From Paenibacillus alvei DSM 29 (GTDB lineage Bacteria; Bacillota; Bacilli; Paenibacillales; Paenibacillaceae): a stretch of DNA of 64,000 nt. Location: contig NZ_AMBZ01000001.1 in NCBI RefSeq assembly GCF_000293805.1, positions 1,330,001 to 1,394,000 of the forward strand, given 5' to 3'. The notes beneath the pieces are model-generated. The model did no database searches. It saw only the letters and a program-made list of their open reading frames with translations, and was not told the DNA's origin. How positions within the stretch are numbered: the first letter of the stretch is position 1; the number at the start of each line of letters is the position of its first letter. Positions 44,201-48,965 of the stretch are shown one piece after another. Made by a program: the position numbers and the translations under genes.

Positions 44201-45165
44201 TACCGCAAATCCGCCGTATTTTCCTTGGAAACCGTTTGGATCAAGGAGAGCACGTGCCCGTCTGGATTCAGACGAATCCGCGTGGCCACGGTACTGACGA
44301 ACATGCCGATCGTTTCTTTTTCCTTCTTGCTGGTGCGATTGGCGAAAACCGTGCCGACCGGAATATCGGTGCTATCGGTCAGCTTGTACAATAAGGTGTA
44401 CATGGCGGACAGAAATAACGTATATATGCTGACCTGATATTGTTCGCTGAAGGCCAGAATGCGTTCATACCGGGAACCGTCCAAAGTGATGGCCCGTTTA
44501 TTGGATTCACTGCCGATCGCGAATGGCGGATACGATTTAATGCCGGTCGTTTCTGGCAAAGTGTTGTACTTCGTCAGCCAGTATTCCTTGCCTTTTTGAT
44601 AACGCTCCGATTGCTCATATTCACACTCCGCGGAAATATAATCCAGATAGGATGGGGCCTGATAACTGCTGGAGATGCCTTTGCGCAGTTCCAGGTATTT
44701 TTCCATCACCGCATGCAGCAAAGCATTGACGGACAAGCCGTCGGCGATAATATGATTTACCGTCAAATTGAGCCATACATGGCCGTTCGCAAAATGGATA
44801 ATCGTAAATTGGTGGAGGTGTTCGTCGAACACGCTGGCCGGTTTTTCGCTTACTTCTTTCACCCAAGCATAGAATTGTTCGGTTGTGCCTATTTCGAGGC
44901 GGCTTATCCTAGCTTGGACATTCTCCGGCTCTTCGAACCACTGCGTTGGATTTTGCAAATCTCCGCTAATACGGATTCGGAAAGCGTCATAGGTTTTGAC
45001 GATCTCCGCCGCAGCTTGCTCCAGAAGCTGTGTGTCGATCTGGCCCGTAATCTGGTAGGTCGCGGAAAGCATCGTGATGGACGTTCCCGGATTCATAATT
45101 TCCATGAACCATATTCGACGCTGGGCTTGCGTTAATCCGTATTGCTCGTTGGTATTCTCTCTCAC
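26227..45165 (-). CDS. pmxE: Polymyxin synthetase PmxE: NRPS modules 1-5 (Dab, Thr, D-Dab, Dab, Dab)
   Basis: A 6312-residue non-ribosomal peptide synthetase. Domain order with approximate positions: starter C (45120-43860), A1-T1 (43850-42030), C2 (41990-40700), A2-T2 (40650-38880), C3 (38820-37560), A3-T3 (37430-35530), E3 (35490-34130), C4 (34080-32750), A4-T4 (32690-30830), C5 (30780-29510), A5-T5 (29450-27600) and a final C (27560-26260) that hands the chain to PmxA. Pocket residues: A1 D-V-G-E-I-S-S-I-D, A3 the same with V for I, A4 and A5 D-V-G-E-I-S-A-I-D, all 2,4-diaminobutyrate; A2 D-F-W-N-I-G-M-V-H, threonine. T3 has GGDSIKA, normal before an E domain; E3 has HHLVVDGVSW, so residue 3 should be D. 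The starter C has NHIIADG and should attach the fatty acid. The GTG at 45165 with GGGAG 9 nt upstream is preferred over a GTG-independent in-frame ATG at 45258, whose extra 31 codons come largely from a repeat element. Confidence 0.95.
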   Translation of the reverse strand: MRENTNEQYGLTQAQRRIWFMEIMNPGTSITMLSATYQITGQIDTQLLEQAAAEIVKTYDAFRIRISGDLQNPTQWFEEPENVQARISRLEIGTTEQFYAWVKEVSEKPASVFDEHLHQFTIIHFANGHVWLNLTVNHIIADGLSVNALLHAVMEKYLELRKGISSSYQAPSYLDYISAECEYEQSERYQKGKEYWLTKYNTLPETTGIKSYPPFAIGSESNKRAITLDGSRYERILAFSEQYQVSIYTLFLSAMYTLLYKLTDSTDIPVGTVFANRTSKKEKETIGMFVSTVATRIRLNPDGHVLSLIQTVSKENTADLRYQKYPYNQLIQDLREQHGRNDLSGLFRTSLEYLPLKIVEYEEIKVRLETHFARHEMDDLLLRFDHMLNEGHVILHASYRTGLFETAEIDRIMEQYITVLDQFLQTPELPVREISLLSDEERHRILGVFNPPMTELNEGEAFHRYVEKFAREIPDHPAVVYMDKQLTYGELNERAERLASLLREQGVGRETITGIWAERSVDLLVGVLAVWKAGGAYVPLDPDYPAERIEYMLSDSGASVLLTQRHLLERAGGWLADDRLKLQAVYAMDDEQIYNRDALAVEFESADSAPQDLAYVIYTSGTTGRPKGVMIEHGSLVNTADAYRREYRLDQFPVRLLQLASFSFDVFVGDIARTLYNGGTMVIVPKDDRIDPNRLYGWIREQNITVFESTPALILPFMQHIYEEGLDVSSMQLLITSSDACSVNDYRLLQERFGGQFRIINSYGVTEAAIDSSFYSEPLDKLPPSGHVPIGKAWLNARFYIVDAALNPVPVGVPGELVIGGAGVARGYWNRPDLTAEKFADSPFVPGERLYRTGDLARWLEDGNVDFIGRIDYQVKIRGFRIELGEIETALLRFPGVKQAVVTDRTDEQGQKYLCGYVAADTSLQLSDLLSQLKQELPTHMVPARLVSLDKLPLTPNGKIDRKALPEPTGEVEAGREYVAPRTTLETRLALIWQQVLGIARVGVEDDFFDLGGHSLRASTLVSKIRKELQVEVPLRDVFRYTTIKQLAQRIGGLKQQETYEITKAAEAEYYPVSSEQKRLYVLRQLDGAERSYNMSAALVLEGKLDRTRVEHAFRALIQRHETLRTGIEQVQGELVQRIYDEVEFSVDYFQASEREVDQVVEAYYRPFDLTKPPLFRIGLIEVAEDRHILLFDMHHIVSDGISTALLFDEFSRLYRGEELAPLRIQYKDYAVWQHSEAYGQMLQPQKEYWLEQLSGELPILELPTDFPRPAVQSFDGRTVKFYIGKERTKKLKELAARTGTTLYMVLLSAYSILMHKYSGQEDLIVGTPIAGRTQEEVQPIVGMFINTLAIRSRPERSKPYLSYLEEIKDITLGAFEHQNYLFEDLVESLHIPRATGRNPLFDTFFSLQNTENEQIVIEGLEQSFYPLENQTSKFELLLDISELDGQLECRLEYATALYKQETAERFAKHYDKLLETIAAAPDGDIASLEMLTEEEIRELVCGFNDSVADYPRQQTIHGLFEEQAELYPDNVAAVMNERQLTYRELNERSNRLARKLRETGVEADQLVAILAERSLDMVVGILAILKAGGAYVPVDPDYPEERIRFMVEDSGAPLLLIQKHLHEKTDFAGTRLELDDFVWGDRGADSEGALGASNLEPISGPDNLAYVIYTSGTTGRPKGTLIEHKNVVRLLFNDKNLFDFGPSDTWTLFHSFCFDFSVWEMYGALLYGGKLVIVPPLTAKNPAEFLALLGREEVTILNQTPTYFYQLLREVLADHPYDLRIRNVIFGGEALSPLLLKGFKTKYPETKLINMYGITETTVHVTYKEITWVEIEAAKSNIGKPIPTLRVYVLDENRRPVPIGVAGEMYVSGEGLARGYLNRPDLTAEKFVDSPFAEGDKLYRSGDLAAWLPDGNIEYLGRIDHQVKIRGYRIEMDEIETQLLNVEGVEEAVVLARQDGGGEKALVAYFVADRTLTVSEMRTSLAQGMPGYMIPSYFVQLERMPLTSNGKVDRKALPEPQGGLQTGVEYVAPRNRTESQLVKIWEEVLGYFGIGVLDNFFELGGHSLRATNLVSKIRKDMNVELPLRDVFRYMTVESMAGAIASLEETQHSSIPKAEERAYYPVSSAQKRLYVLHQLDGSELNYNLPSALQLEGALNEAKVEKALTALVARHDMLRTGFEIVNGEPVQRIHPLAAFKVEKLQASEDQVRAILEDFIQPFDLTQPPLLRALLIELEKEKFLLALDIHHIGSDGLSMDVLLREFVGLYNGEELPELRIQYKDYAVWQQSEEQRQRIKQQEEYWRGVFSSELPVLELPLDFSRPAVQQFDGRTLTFTLDAEKSEALKRLAGDSGVTLYMLLLAAYSVLLHKYAGQEDIVVGTPIAARSHADLHPIIGMFVNTLALRLSPAAERTFLDYLQEVKETTLGAYEHQDYPFEELVEALQVSRDLSRNPLFDTMFSLQKHESLDLTLEGLQWSLFDIEEKTAKFDLSLDIVEADNELVCKIEYATSLFRQETMVRLAGHYEQLLASILDQPGARISDLDILTDSEKHDLLVGFDVSSSALAKQSAAEGTGLEADESWRERTFHELFEEQAERTPGALAVVYEDSKLTYAELNAKANRLAYALRARGVKPEQVVGILAGRSAELLIGVLAVWKAGGAYVPLDPDYPAERIEYMLTDSGASVLLTQTRLLEQAEVWRSDGALALQTVLALDDAATYSLGAAEVAAGVQALGEEGAEAEALAQAETASAETSATAEAEQNVLAADLASNPANVNKPRDLAYVIYTSGTTGRPKGVAVEHRSLVNTAAGYRRDYRLDQFPIRLLQLASFSFDVFVGDIARTLYNGGTMVIVPKDDRIDPTRLYGWIRDYAVTVFESTPALIVPFMEHVYAEGLDLSSMQLLVTSSDACSVADYRTLQERFGSQFRIINSYGVTEAAIDSSFYDEPLEKLPKTGSVPIGKAWLNAKFYIVDASLKPVPIGVLGELVIGGAGVARGYLNRPDLTAEKFVDSPFAAGERLYRTGDLARWMPDGNVDFIGRIDNQVKIRGYRIELGEIEAIMQNFAGVRQALVIARTDERGQKYLCGYVVAGSSFDLEGLVAHLDAALPSHMVPSRIMRLDQMPLTPNGKIDRKGLPVPEGSIRAEAAYTAPRTPAEQALALVWQSVLGVDQVGTMDNFFALGGDSIKALQVSSRLLQTGYKLVMKDLFHYPTISALSLQLQTAERTASQAEVTGEVILTPIQRWFFEQNPADVHHSNQAFMQFSKQGFDEEALRQAVRQLIVHHDALRTVYRQTESGYTAWNRGTGENEALFDLEVVDFRGVCDVKGAVEAKANDIQASIDLENGPLVKLGLFRCDDGDHLLIAIHHLVVDGVSWRILLEDFAAGYEQALQGQPIRLPLKTDSFQTWAKQLADYANGYANDPALESEREYWQHIEQLTYEPLPKDFEQGRSKLKDSGLVTVRWTAEETEQLLKQAHRAYRTEMNDLLLAALGLAVQAWSGRERVLVNLEGHGREDILPDVDITRTVGWFTSQFPIVLEPGHAQAFGHQVKQVKESLRRIPNKGIGYGILRYLSAPRDGERFALEPEISFNYLGQFDQDYESSGSQPSPFSPGSDSSPNAVIDFALDINGMVSEGVLELTIRYGETQYKRETVERLGTLLHSSLREVISHCVSKERPELTPSDVLLQDVTVEELERLAEHTAALGELENVYTLTPLQKGMLFHSLLDADSEAYFEQVTFDLYGSLNVEAFTQGLDTLVQRNEALRTNFITGWRDEPIQVVFRERKCEVYFEDIRSAIDEDPEKTIADFVSADKANKFDLAQGSLMRVTVLRTGDESYHVIWSHHHILMDGWCMSFMIKEVFDTYFAFQEKRTLELPPVTSYSRYIEWLEAQDAAKASRYWSEYLAGYDQQTKLPQEKTQLKQGAFEAAEIDVELSKELTGQIERVARQQQVTLNTFMQTVWGLVLQVYNNSEDVVFGSVVSGRPAEIPGIESMIGLFINTIPVRIQGKAEETVADILRKTQDQALASGAYETFPLFEIQSLSEQKRDLINHIMVFENYPMEEQIEQVVGGDKEALKIANIQSPEQTNYDLDITVIPEEHILLRFTYNALTYREEDIRLIHGHFAQALEKVAANPNIRVNQLELLTAAEKDQILGVFNPAQPEAAPAAAFHRLFEEQAERTPEAEAVVYEDDRLTYAELNERANRLAATLRASGIGRETIVGILAERSMDLLVSVLAVWKAGGAYVPLDPDYPADRVRFMLEDSGAKVLLTQTPLRERAEAWLGEEELALAAVLYLDDEASYSEERGNAAIGFGMVSGKLTDAVDDGDESHPNIGIGSFHEARPEDLAYVIYTSGTTGKPKGVMIEHRSLVNTAAGYRREYRLDQFPVRLLQLASFSFDVFVGDIARTLYNGGTMVIVPKDDRIDPSRLHYWISQQQVTIFESTPALIVPFMEYVHDQRLDMSGMELLITSSDSCSVADYRTLQERFGSLFRIINAYGVTEAAIDSSFYDEELTKLPQTGHVPIGKAWLNAKFYIVDAHLNPVPVGVLGELVIGGVGVARGYLNRPELTEEKFVDSPFAAGERLYRTGDLARWMEDGNVDFIGRIDNQAKIRGYRIETGEVEAKMLSVGGVKEAVVVVREDQEGQKALCAYYTAEEGLTAADLKRAISSELPGYMIPSYFVELERLPLTPNGKIDRKALPAPEGGAGGGREYVAPRTELEAKLAAIWQEVLVREKAVGVTDNFFDLGGHSLRATTLVSKMHKELGIEFPLRDVFRYSTVEEMAAAMERLEIGSFTAIPAAEPSEYYPLSSAQKRLYILNQLEGGELSYNIPGAMLLEGELDRQRFAEAFCGLVARHETLRTGFEMVKGEAVQRIYEEAAFQVEYVQISGEQAEETVRQFVRPFDLAKPPLLRVGLAELAPDRHILMFDTHHIVSDGVSMDVLIEEFVRLYSGEPLEPLRIQYKDYAVWQQSDEQKAQLAKQEAYWLDMFRGELPVLELPTDYPRPAMQSYEGRTLQLFMNKEKSEGLKRLAAENGATLYMVLLAGYTILLHKYTRQEDVVVGTPIAGRNHSDVQPLIGMFVNTLAIRSYPAAGKTFLDYLKEIKETTLGAFEHQNYPFEELVDKVNVARDLSRNPLFDTMFALQNTENLEIQLPGLHLSTYASEEIVSKFDLSLDVTEIEEGLEYLFEYATALYKTETVEKLAAHYLQLLESILRNPSATIAELGILTPAEKEQILGAFNPAQPEAAPAAAFHRLFEEQAERTPEAEAVVYENDRLTYAELNERANRLAATLRASGIGRETIVGILAERSVDLLVAVLAVWKAGGAYVPLDPDYPADRLRFMLEDSGAKVLLTQMPLRERAEAWLGEEERALAAVLYLDDEASYSEERANAAIGSGKLTDAVDDGDESHPNVDMGSFHDARPEDLAYVIYTSGTTGKPKGVMIEHRSLVNTAAGYRREYRLDQFPVRLLQLASFSFDVFVGDIARTLYNGGTMVIVPKDDRIDPSRLHYWMERERVTIFESTPALIVPFMEYVHEQRLDMSGMELLITSSDSCSVADYRTLQERFGSLFRIINAYGVTEAAIDSSFYDEPLTKLPQTGHVPIGKAWLNAKFFIVDAHLNPVPVGVLGELVIGGVGVARGYLNRPDLTEEKFVDSPFSAGERLYRTGDLARWMEDGNVDFIGRIDNQAKIRGYRIETGEIESQLLRVEGVREAVVLVRSDANGQKALCAYYTTDGELTAADLKRAISSELPGYMIPSYFVELERLPLTPNGKIDRKALPTPEGGASAGREYVAPRTELEAKLVAIWQDVLGPVTIGVTDNFFDLGGHSLRATTLVSKVHKELSVDLPLRDVFRHSTIEAMAEAISQLERQEHLSIPVLEKRDYYPLSSVQKRLYIQQQMEGAELSYNMSGMTVLVGRLERNQFEAALKGLIARHEILRTGFEMVDGVPVQRIYPDLKFAVEYTKVTESETKSIVDGFVRVFDLERPPLLRVGLVEWEAERHLLMLDIHHIVTDGMSMGIFVEELLRLYNGETLEPLRIQYKEFAAWQQSEPVKERLKRQEAYWLDVLEGELPTLELPTDFVRPAARSFKGDVVPFSIDKQMTDSLQRIADENGATLYMVLSAAYSILLSKYSGQEDFIVGTPVSGRTHADLEPLIGMFVNTLAIRHYPSGEKTFLAYLNEVKETMLGAYDHQDYPFEELVKKLQVPRDQSRNPVFDVVFALETKEDNVQNFGDIKIESYPETHTVSQFDLTLVISLLDEGMNGQFEYATKLFTRNLIDNFAQNLLVIITQICEQPSVLLKDISLNGQYEQEQDVLEVIDIIF
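28050..29470 (-). repeat. Near-identical diaminobutyrate adenylation block, copy 1 of 4
   Basis: The A5 block of pmxE is nearly identical to A4 (about 31340-32715) and to A9 and A8 of pmxA (about 54560-55960 and 57800-59205). A1 and A3 encode the same specificity but are clearly more diverged. Among the four copies the main length differences fall in the linker before the YTSGTTGKPKG motif. Confidence 0.85.
36849..37022 (-). other. Ala/Glu-rich insertion in the PmxE module-3 adenylation domain
   Basis: Just before the core motif LAYVIYTSGTTGRPKGV of A3 lies a stretch of roughly 55 residues such as GEEGAEAEALAQAETASAET and then SATAEAEQNVLAADLAS. The other modules have a shorter, unrelated linker at this place. 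It is in frame and low in complexity. Confidence 0.7.
39361..40625 (-). repeat. Near-identical threonine adenylation block, copy 1 of 3
   Basis: The DNA of the Thr A domain in PmxE module 2 recurs almost base for base in pmxB (about 50209-51475) and pmxA (about 61070-62330). Differences are scattered single bases. The flanking C and T domains are much less alike, so the copies are A-domain sized. Confidence 0.85.
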
Positions 45166-45180
45166 ATCGACACACTCCCG
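45165..45180 (-). promoter_or_regulatory. Ribosome binding site that decides the pmxE start
   Basis: On the minus strand CGGGAG (45180-45175) lies 9 nt before a GTG at 45165. The upstream ATG at 45258 has no comparable site and lies inside the R1 repeat. Confidence 0.6.
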
Positions 45181-45197
45181 TTTTAGAGATTCTTTAA

Positions 45198-45383
45198 AGA
45201 GGTTGTTCAAAAAAGTCATGTTTTGATCACGAAGTGTCACAGGAAGTTTATTCGACATCGAATCTTGCGTTCACCCTCGAAGTCCGTTGCTCATGTAGTT
45301 TTGCCTACACTCCGCTACTCCTTCTTCGGGTTCTCACAACCTTTTCGGTGCTGAAAATCTGACTTTTTGAACACGCACTTATA
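45198..45383. repeat. Intergenic palindromic repeat R1 (pmxD/pmxE gap)
   Basis: About 186 bp. Ends: GAGGTTGTTCAAAAAAGTC on the left and GACTTTTTGAACACGCACTT on the right, inverted to each other. Inside it shares with R2 the blocks TTTTGATCACGAAGT, CATCGAATCTTG, GCTCATGTA, ACTCCGCTACT (CGCTCCGCTCCT in R2) and TTCGGTGCTGAAAA. The right end overlaps the pmxD stop codon; the left end stops about 20 nt before the pmxE ribosome site. Confidence 0.8.
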
Positions 45384-47142
45384 AATAGGATTTGTACCTA
45401 GGAATCCGCACGCCGTACAGCCGGGCGTAATACCCCCCGAGCGCCAGCAGATCCTGATGGCAGCCCCGCTCGACGACCGTCCCTTGGTCCATGACGGTAA
45501 TCAAATCCGCATGTTCCACGGTGCTGAGACGGTGCGCGATCAGAATGGTGGTGCGCCCCTTCATCAATACATTCAGGGCCTGCTGTACCCAATGCTGGGA
45601 TTCGTTATCCAGCGCGGAAGTCGCTTCGTCCAGCAGCAGAATCGGGGCGTTTTTGAGAATCGCCCGGGCAATCGCAATTCGCTGCCTTTGTCCGCCCGAC
45701 AACGACGCTCCTCGCTCTCCCACTGGCGTTTTATACTGTTCAGGAAGTTCCTGAATGAAACGGTGAGCGTACGCCGCTTTGGCTGCTTCGATCACTTCTT
45801 CATCCGTTGCATCCGGGTTGCCGTAGCGGATATTTTCCTCAATCGTGCCGGTAAACAAGAACGGCTCCTGCGGAACGTATGCAATCTTCCTGCGGATTTC
45901 ATCAAGCGTGTAATGGCCGAACGGTTTCCCTTGGAGCAGGATTTCTCCGCTGTCCACAGGATAAAAGCCGAGCAGCAGCTTGATCAGCGTACTTTTGCCG
46001 CTGCCGCTGGCCCCCACGATAGCAGCGACCTGGCCGGGAAACACCTGCATGGACATGTCGACAAGCACCTTTTTATCCGCCTGATAGGAAAACTCCACAT
46101 CGCGAAACTCCACCGCAGCCTCCGACACAAGCTCGCTGTGAGGAGATCCCAAACGCTCCGGTTCCTCTTCCTCTCTTAGTACCTCCTGAATCCGGTGAGC
46201 GCCCGCGAGCGAATTTTGGGTCATCGACAGAACCACGCCTAAGTTCAACAAGGCGTGCGTCAGATTCACTTGCAGAACCGCAAGGGCGGCGACGCTTCCC
46301 ATTCCCATCAGTCCGTAGGCATAAAGAAGACTGCCGATGACGATGATGCCGCAGAACGTGACGTAGCTGATAAAATGGTTCACCGCAGCCTGCATGCCGT
46401 TCTTCTGCGCGGTTTGCCGAAGCGTCTGCGTCATTTGTTCGTTCAACGCCTCGAACTGGCCGTAAATCGTGCGGATGCGGAACAGCTTCACAATTTGAAT
46501 ACCGCCCATAAAATCTTTGAATTTCTCGGTCATTTTACCGAGCGTTTGCAAGCCTTGTTCGGACAAGGCGCGAATATCCCGCGCAAATTTCAGGCTGACC
46601 ACGGAGGACAGCAGCAGAATGACGAAGGATACGCCGGCAAACCGCCAATCGATCAACACCATGGAGACAATGGAGCCGATGCAAAACACAACTTGAAGCA
46701 GCAAAACGAAGTAAACCTGCGAGAATGTAAACTCAACGGTCGTTACGTCGTTGTTCACCCGCGACAGCAAGTCCCCATGGTGCGTCTGCTCCAGGAATCT
46801 CAGCCGCACCCGGCACAGCTTGTCATAAAGACGTTTGCGTATATTCAGCACAGTCAGTTCGACACTGCGCTGGTATAAGTAAATGAACCAGGGAGAAATC
46901 ACATTTTCCAGGAACAGCACCGCGCCCAAAATAATAAAGGCTTCCACCATTAGGGACGTATCTCGGGACACGGCGAAATCAACCAAGTTATGTACGACCA
47001 AACTGAAGGCGATCAGGAACAATGTCTGGGAGAGCGCCGTCACGGCCAGGCCAATGGCGTACTGGGTTTTGCGCTTGCGGTTCATAAAGGTCAGCAAGTA
47101 TCCGAGTTCTTTCACTTGCGAGAGCCATCCGCCCTTTTTCAT
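45379..47142 (-). CDS. pmxD: ABC half-transporter PmxD (membrane domain + ATPase)
   Basis: A 587-residue exporter of the ABCB type: N-terminal membrane domain with about six segments (residues 25-310) and a C-terminal ATPase with Walker A GASGSGKST at 377-385, signature LSGGQ at 481-485 and Walker B ILLLDEA around 501-507. The ATG at 47142 has GGGAGG 9 nt upstream and overlaps the pmxC stop as ATGA, so the two are translated together. With PmxC it probably forms a heterodimer in the membrane that exports the finished polymyxin and so protects the producer. The stop codon lies within the R1 repeat end. Confidence 0.93.
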   Translation of the reverse strand: MKKGGWLSQVKELGYLLTFMNRKRKTQYAIGLAVTALSQTLFLIAFSLVVHNLVDFAVSRDTSLMVEAFIILGAVLFLENVISPWFIYLYQRSVELTVLNIRKRLYDKLCRVRLRFLEQTHHGDLLSRVNNDVTTVEFTFSQVYFVLLLQVVFCIGSIVSMVLIDWRFAGVSFVILLLSSVVSLKFARDIRALSEQGLQTLGKMTEKFKDFMGGIQIVKLFRIRTIYGQFEALNEQMTQTLRQTAQKNGMQAAVNHFISYVTFCGIIVIGSLLYAYGLMGMGSVAALAVLQVNLTHALLNLGVVLSMTQNSLAGAHRIQEVLREEEEPERLGSPHSELVSEAAVEFRDVEFSYQADKKVLVDMSMQVFPGQVAAIVGASGSGKSTLIKLLLGFYPVDSGEILLQGKPFGHYTLDEIRRKIAYVPQEPFLFTGTIEENIRYGNPDATDEEVIEAAKAAYAHRFIQELPEQYKTPVGERGASLSGGQRQRIAIARAILKNAPILLLDEATSALDNESQHWVQQALNVLMKGRTTILIAHRLSTVEHADLITVMDQGTVVERGCHQDLLALGGYYARLYGVRIPRYKSYL

Positions 47143-48965
47143 GTGTACGCCACCTCCCTGCATTCGGCAGACTCGGTAAATTCCTGGTAGTACGACTGGG
47201 CGTATAGTCCCTTCCTCTCCAGCAATTGTTCATGAGTGCCCTTTTCCACAATATTTCCTTGTTCCATGACCCAAATTTCGTCGGCGTTTTGTACTGTAGA
47301 AAGCCGGTGGGCAATAACCATGGTCGTTCTATTCTTCATCAATACGCCCAGCGCTTCCTGAACCGCGCTTTCCGACTCCGGATCAAGAGCCGACGTTGGC
47401 TCGTCCAGCAGCAGAACGGGAGCATCCTTCAGAAAAGCCCGGGCCATTGCAATGCGCTGGCGCTGCCCGCCGGACAAAAAGCCTCCGCGCTCTCCGACAT
47501 ACGTCTGGTATCCGCCCTCAAGCTGCATAATGAAGGAATGCGCCTGAGCGGCTTTGGCGGCTTCGATAATCTCGTCCATCGACGCTTCTTCCCGCCCGTA
47601 GCCGATATTTTCGGCGATCGTGCCGCTAAACAAATATGAATCCTGGGTTACCACGGAAAAATGCGACCGAAGCTGCTCCGGATCGGCGCCGTCGATCCGG
47701 CTGCCGAACACGCGGATCTCACCCTGATCCTCCGGAAGCGGATAAAATCCGCATACAAGCTTAATCACCGTGCTCTTCCCTCCGCCGCTCGCTCCGACAA
47801 GCGCGATCGTCTTCCCTTCCGGCACCGAGAAGCTAACATTCCGAAGGATCGGGGAGCTCTCCTCATACCCGAAGGTTACGTTCTGAAACTCGATGGGGGC
47901 GGTGCTCGCTTTCGGCAGCGAACGGCCATTTTCCGTTTCGGTCGGCTGCTCGACGATTTCGGAGACCCTTCTCAGGGCACCGGCCATTTCGAACGTCCGC
48001 GTGATGAGCTCGGGTATATGCTCCAGAGGCTCCAGACACAGATTCAGCAAGTACAGGAAGGCGATCAGCGCTCCCGCGCCTAGCTGCCCGTTGTAGATCA
48101 AATAGCTTCCGTAACTGACGGCAAAAATGATCGGGCTGATCATCAGCGTGGAAAGCAGGGGGTTGACCCAGGCTTCCCGCTTTTTCACAGCCAGCTTTTT
48201 TTGGGCCGTCAATTGCAGCATCACTTGGTAGGAGCGAGATAACATGCCGGATAGCAGGTAGCTTTTCACAATAGGCATACCCCCAAGCGTATCCTGGAGG
48301 TTAACGTTCATTCGGCCCATGTTTGCCTGGGCTTCCTCCGTCAACCGCTCCAACTGCTTGCCAATCCATTGGGAAACCAACAGCGCCACGGGAAACAACA
48401 GCAGGCTGGACAGCATCAGCTCCCATTGGAGGTAGATCAAATAAGCAAAACAGCCGATGAACAATAGCGGATGATAAAACCACTGGGCAAGGTCCCGAAT
48501 CATAAACTGCTGGATAAGCTGCAGGTCGTTGTTGATCCGCGACAACACGTCGCCCGAGTGCTGCTTTTCCAAATAGGAGACCGGGAGTTTGCCGATATGA
48601 CGCATGACGTGGTTGCGGATATCCTGCACCGCAGAGGCGCTGCTTCGCTCCACACCGAAGCTCATGAAAAACTTCGCCGGTACACCGATCAAGATGACCA
48701 CAAAGACCGTGTATACGATTTGCAGAACGAGTGGCCCTGCCCCCTTCTCGGCCTGGGTGGTCAGCTGCTCGATCAAACTTCCCGTCCATATCTCAATAAC
48801 GGCGGCGGCAATTGCGGACAAGGTACCGACGATCATCCAGCCTTTGTGACGGCTTACATAGGACATCAGCCAGCGGAACGCTTTCCAGGTGGCGTAAGCG
48901 GTTTGGCGCTTGGAAGGCGCCGCTGTGCCTTGTTCTTGAACAAACGGCTGTCGGTCAGCTTCCAT
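47139..48965 (-). CDS. pmxC: ABC half-transporter PmxC (membrane domain + ATPase)
   Basis: A 608-residue ABCB-type exporter subunit. Membrane segments lie between about 40 and 320. ATPase motifs: Walker A GASGGGKST at 391-399, signature LSGGQ at 497-501, Walker B VLLLDEP ending near 523, and the IAHRLSTV switch. The ATG overlaps the end of pmxB by 11 nt and the stop overlaps the pmxD start, so pmxB, pmxC and pmxD form one translationally coupled set. Both ATPases look complete, with E after the Walker B D in each. Proposed role: export of polymyxin with PmxD. Confidence 0.93.
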   Translation of the reverse strand: MEADRQPFVQEQGTAAPSKRQTAYATWKAFRWLMSYVSRHKGWMIVGTLSAIAAAVIEIWTGSLIEQLTTQAEKGAGPLVLQIVYTVFVVILIGVPAKFFMSFGVERSSASAVQDIRNHVMRHIGKLPVSYLEKQHSGDVLSRINNDLQLIQQFMIRDLAQWFYHPLLFIGCFAYLIYLQWELMLSSLLLFPVALLVSQWIGKQLERLTEEAQANMGRMNVNLQDTLGGMPIVKSYLLSGMLSRSYQVMLQLTAQKKLAVKKREAWVNPLLSTLMISPIIFAVSYGSYLIYNGQLGAGALIAFLYLLNLCLEPLEHIPELITRTFEMAGALRRVSEIVEQPTETENGRSLPKASTAPIEFQNVTFGYEESSPILRNVSFSVPEGKTIALVGASGGGKSTVIKLVCGFYPLPEDQGEIRVFGSRIDGADPEQLRSHFSVVTQDSYLFSGTIAENIGYGREEASMDEIIEAAKAAQAHSFIMQLEGGYQTYVGERGGFLSGGQRQRIAMARAFLKDAPVLLLDEPTSALDPESESAVQEALGVLMKNRTTMVIAHRLSTVQNADEIWVMEQGNIVEKGTHEQLLERKGLYAQSYYQEFTESAECREVAYT

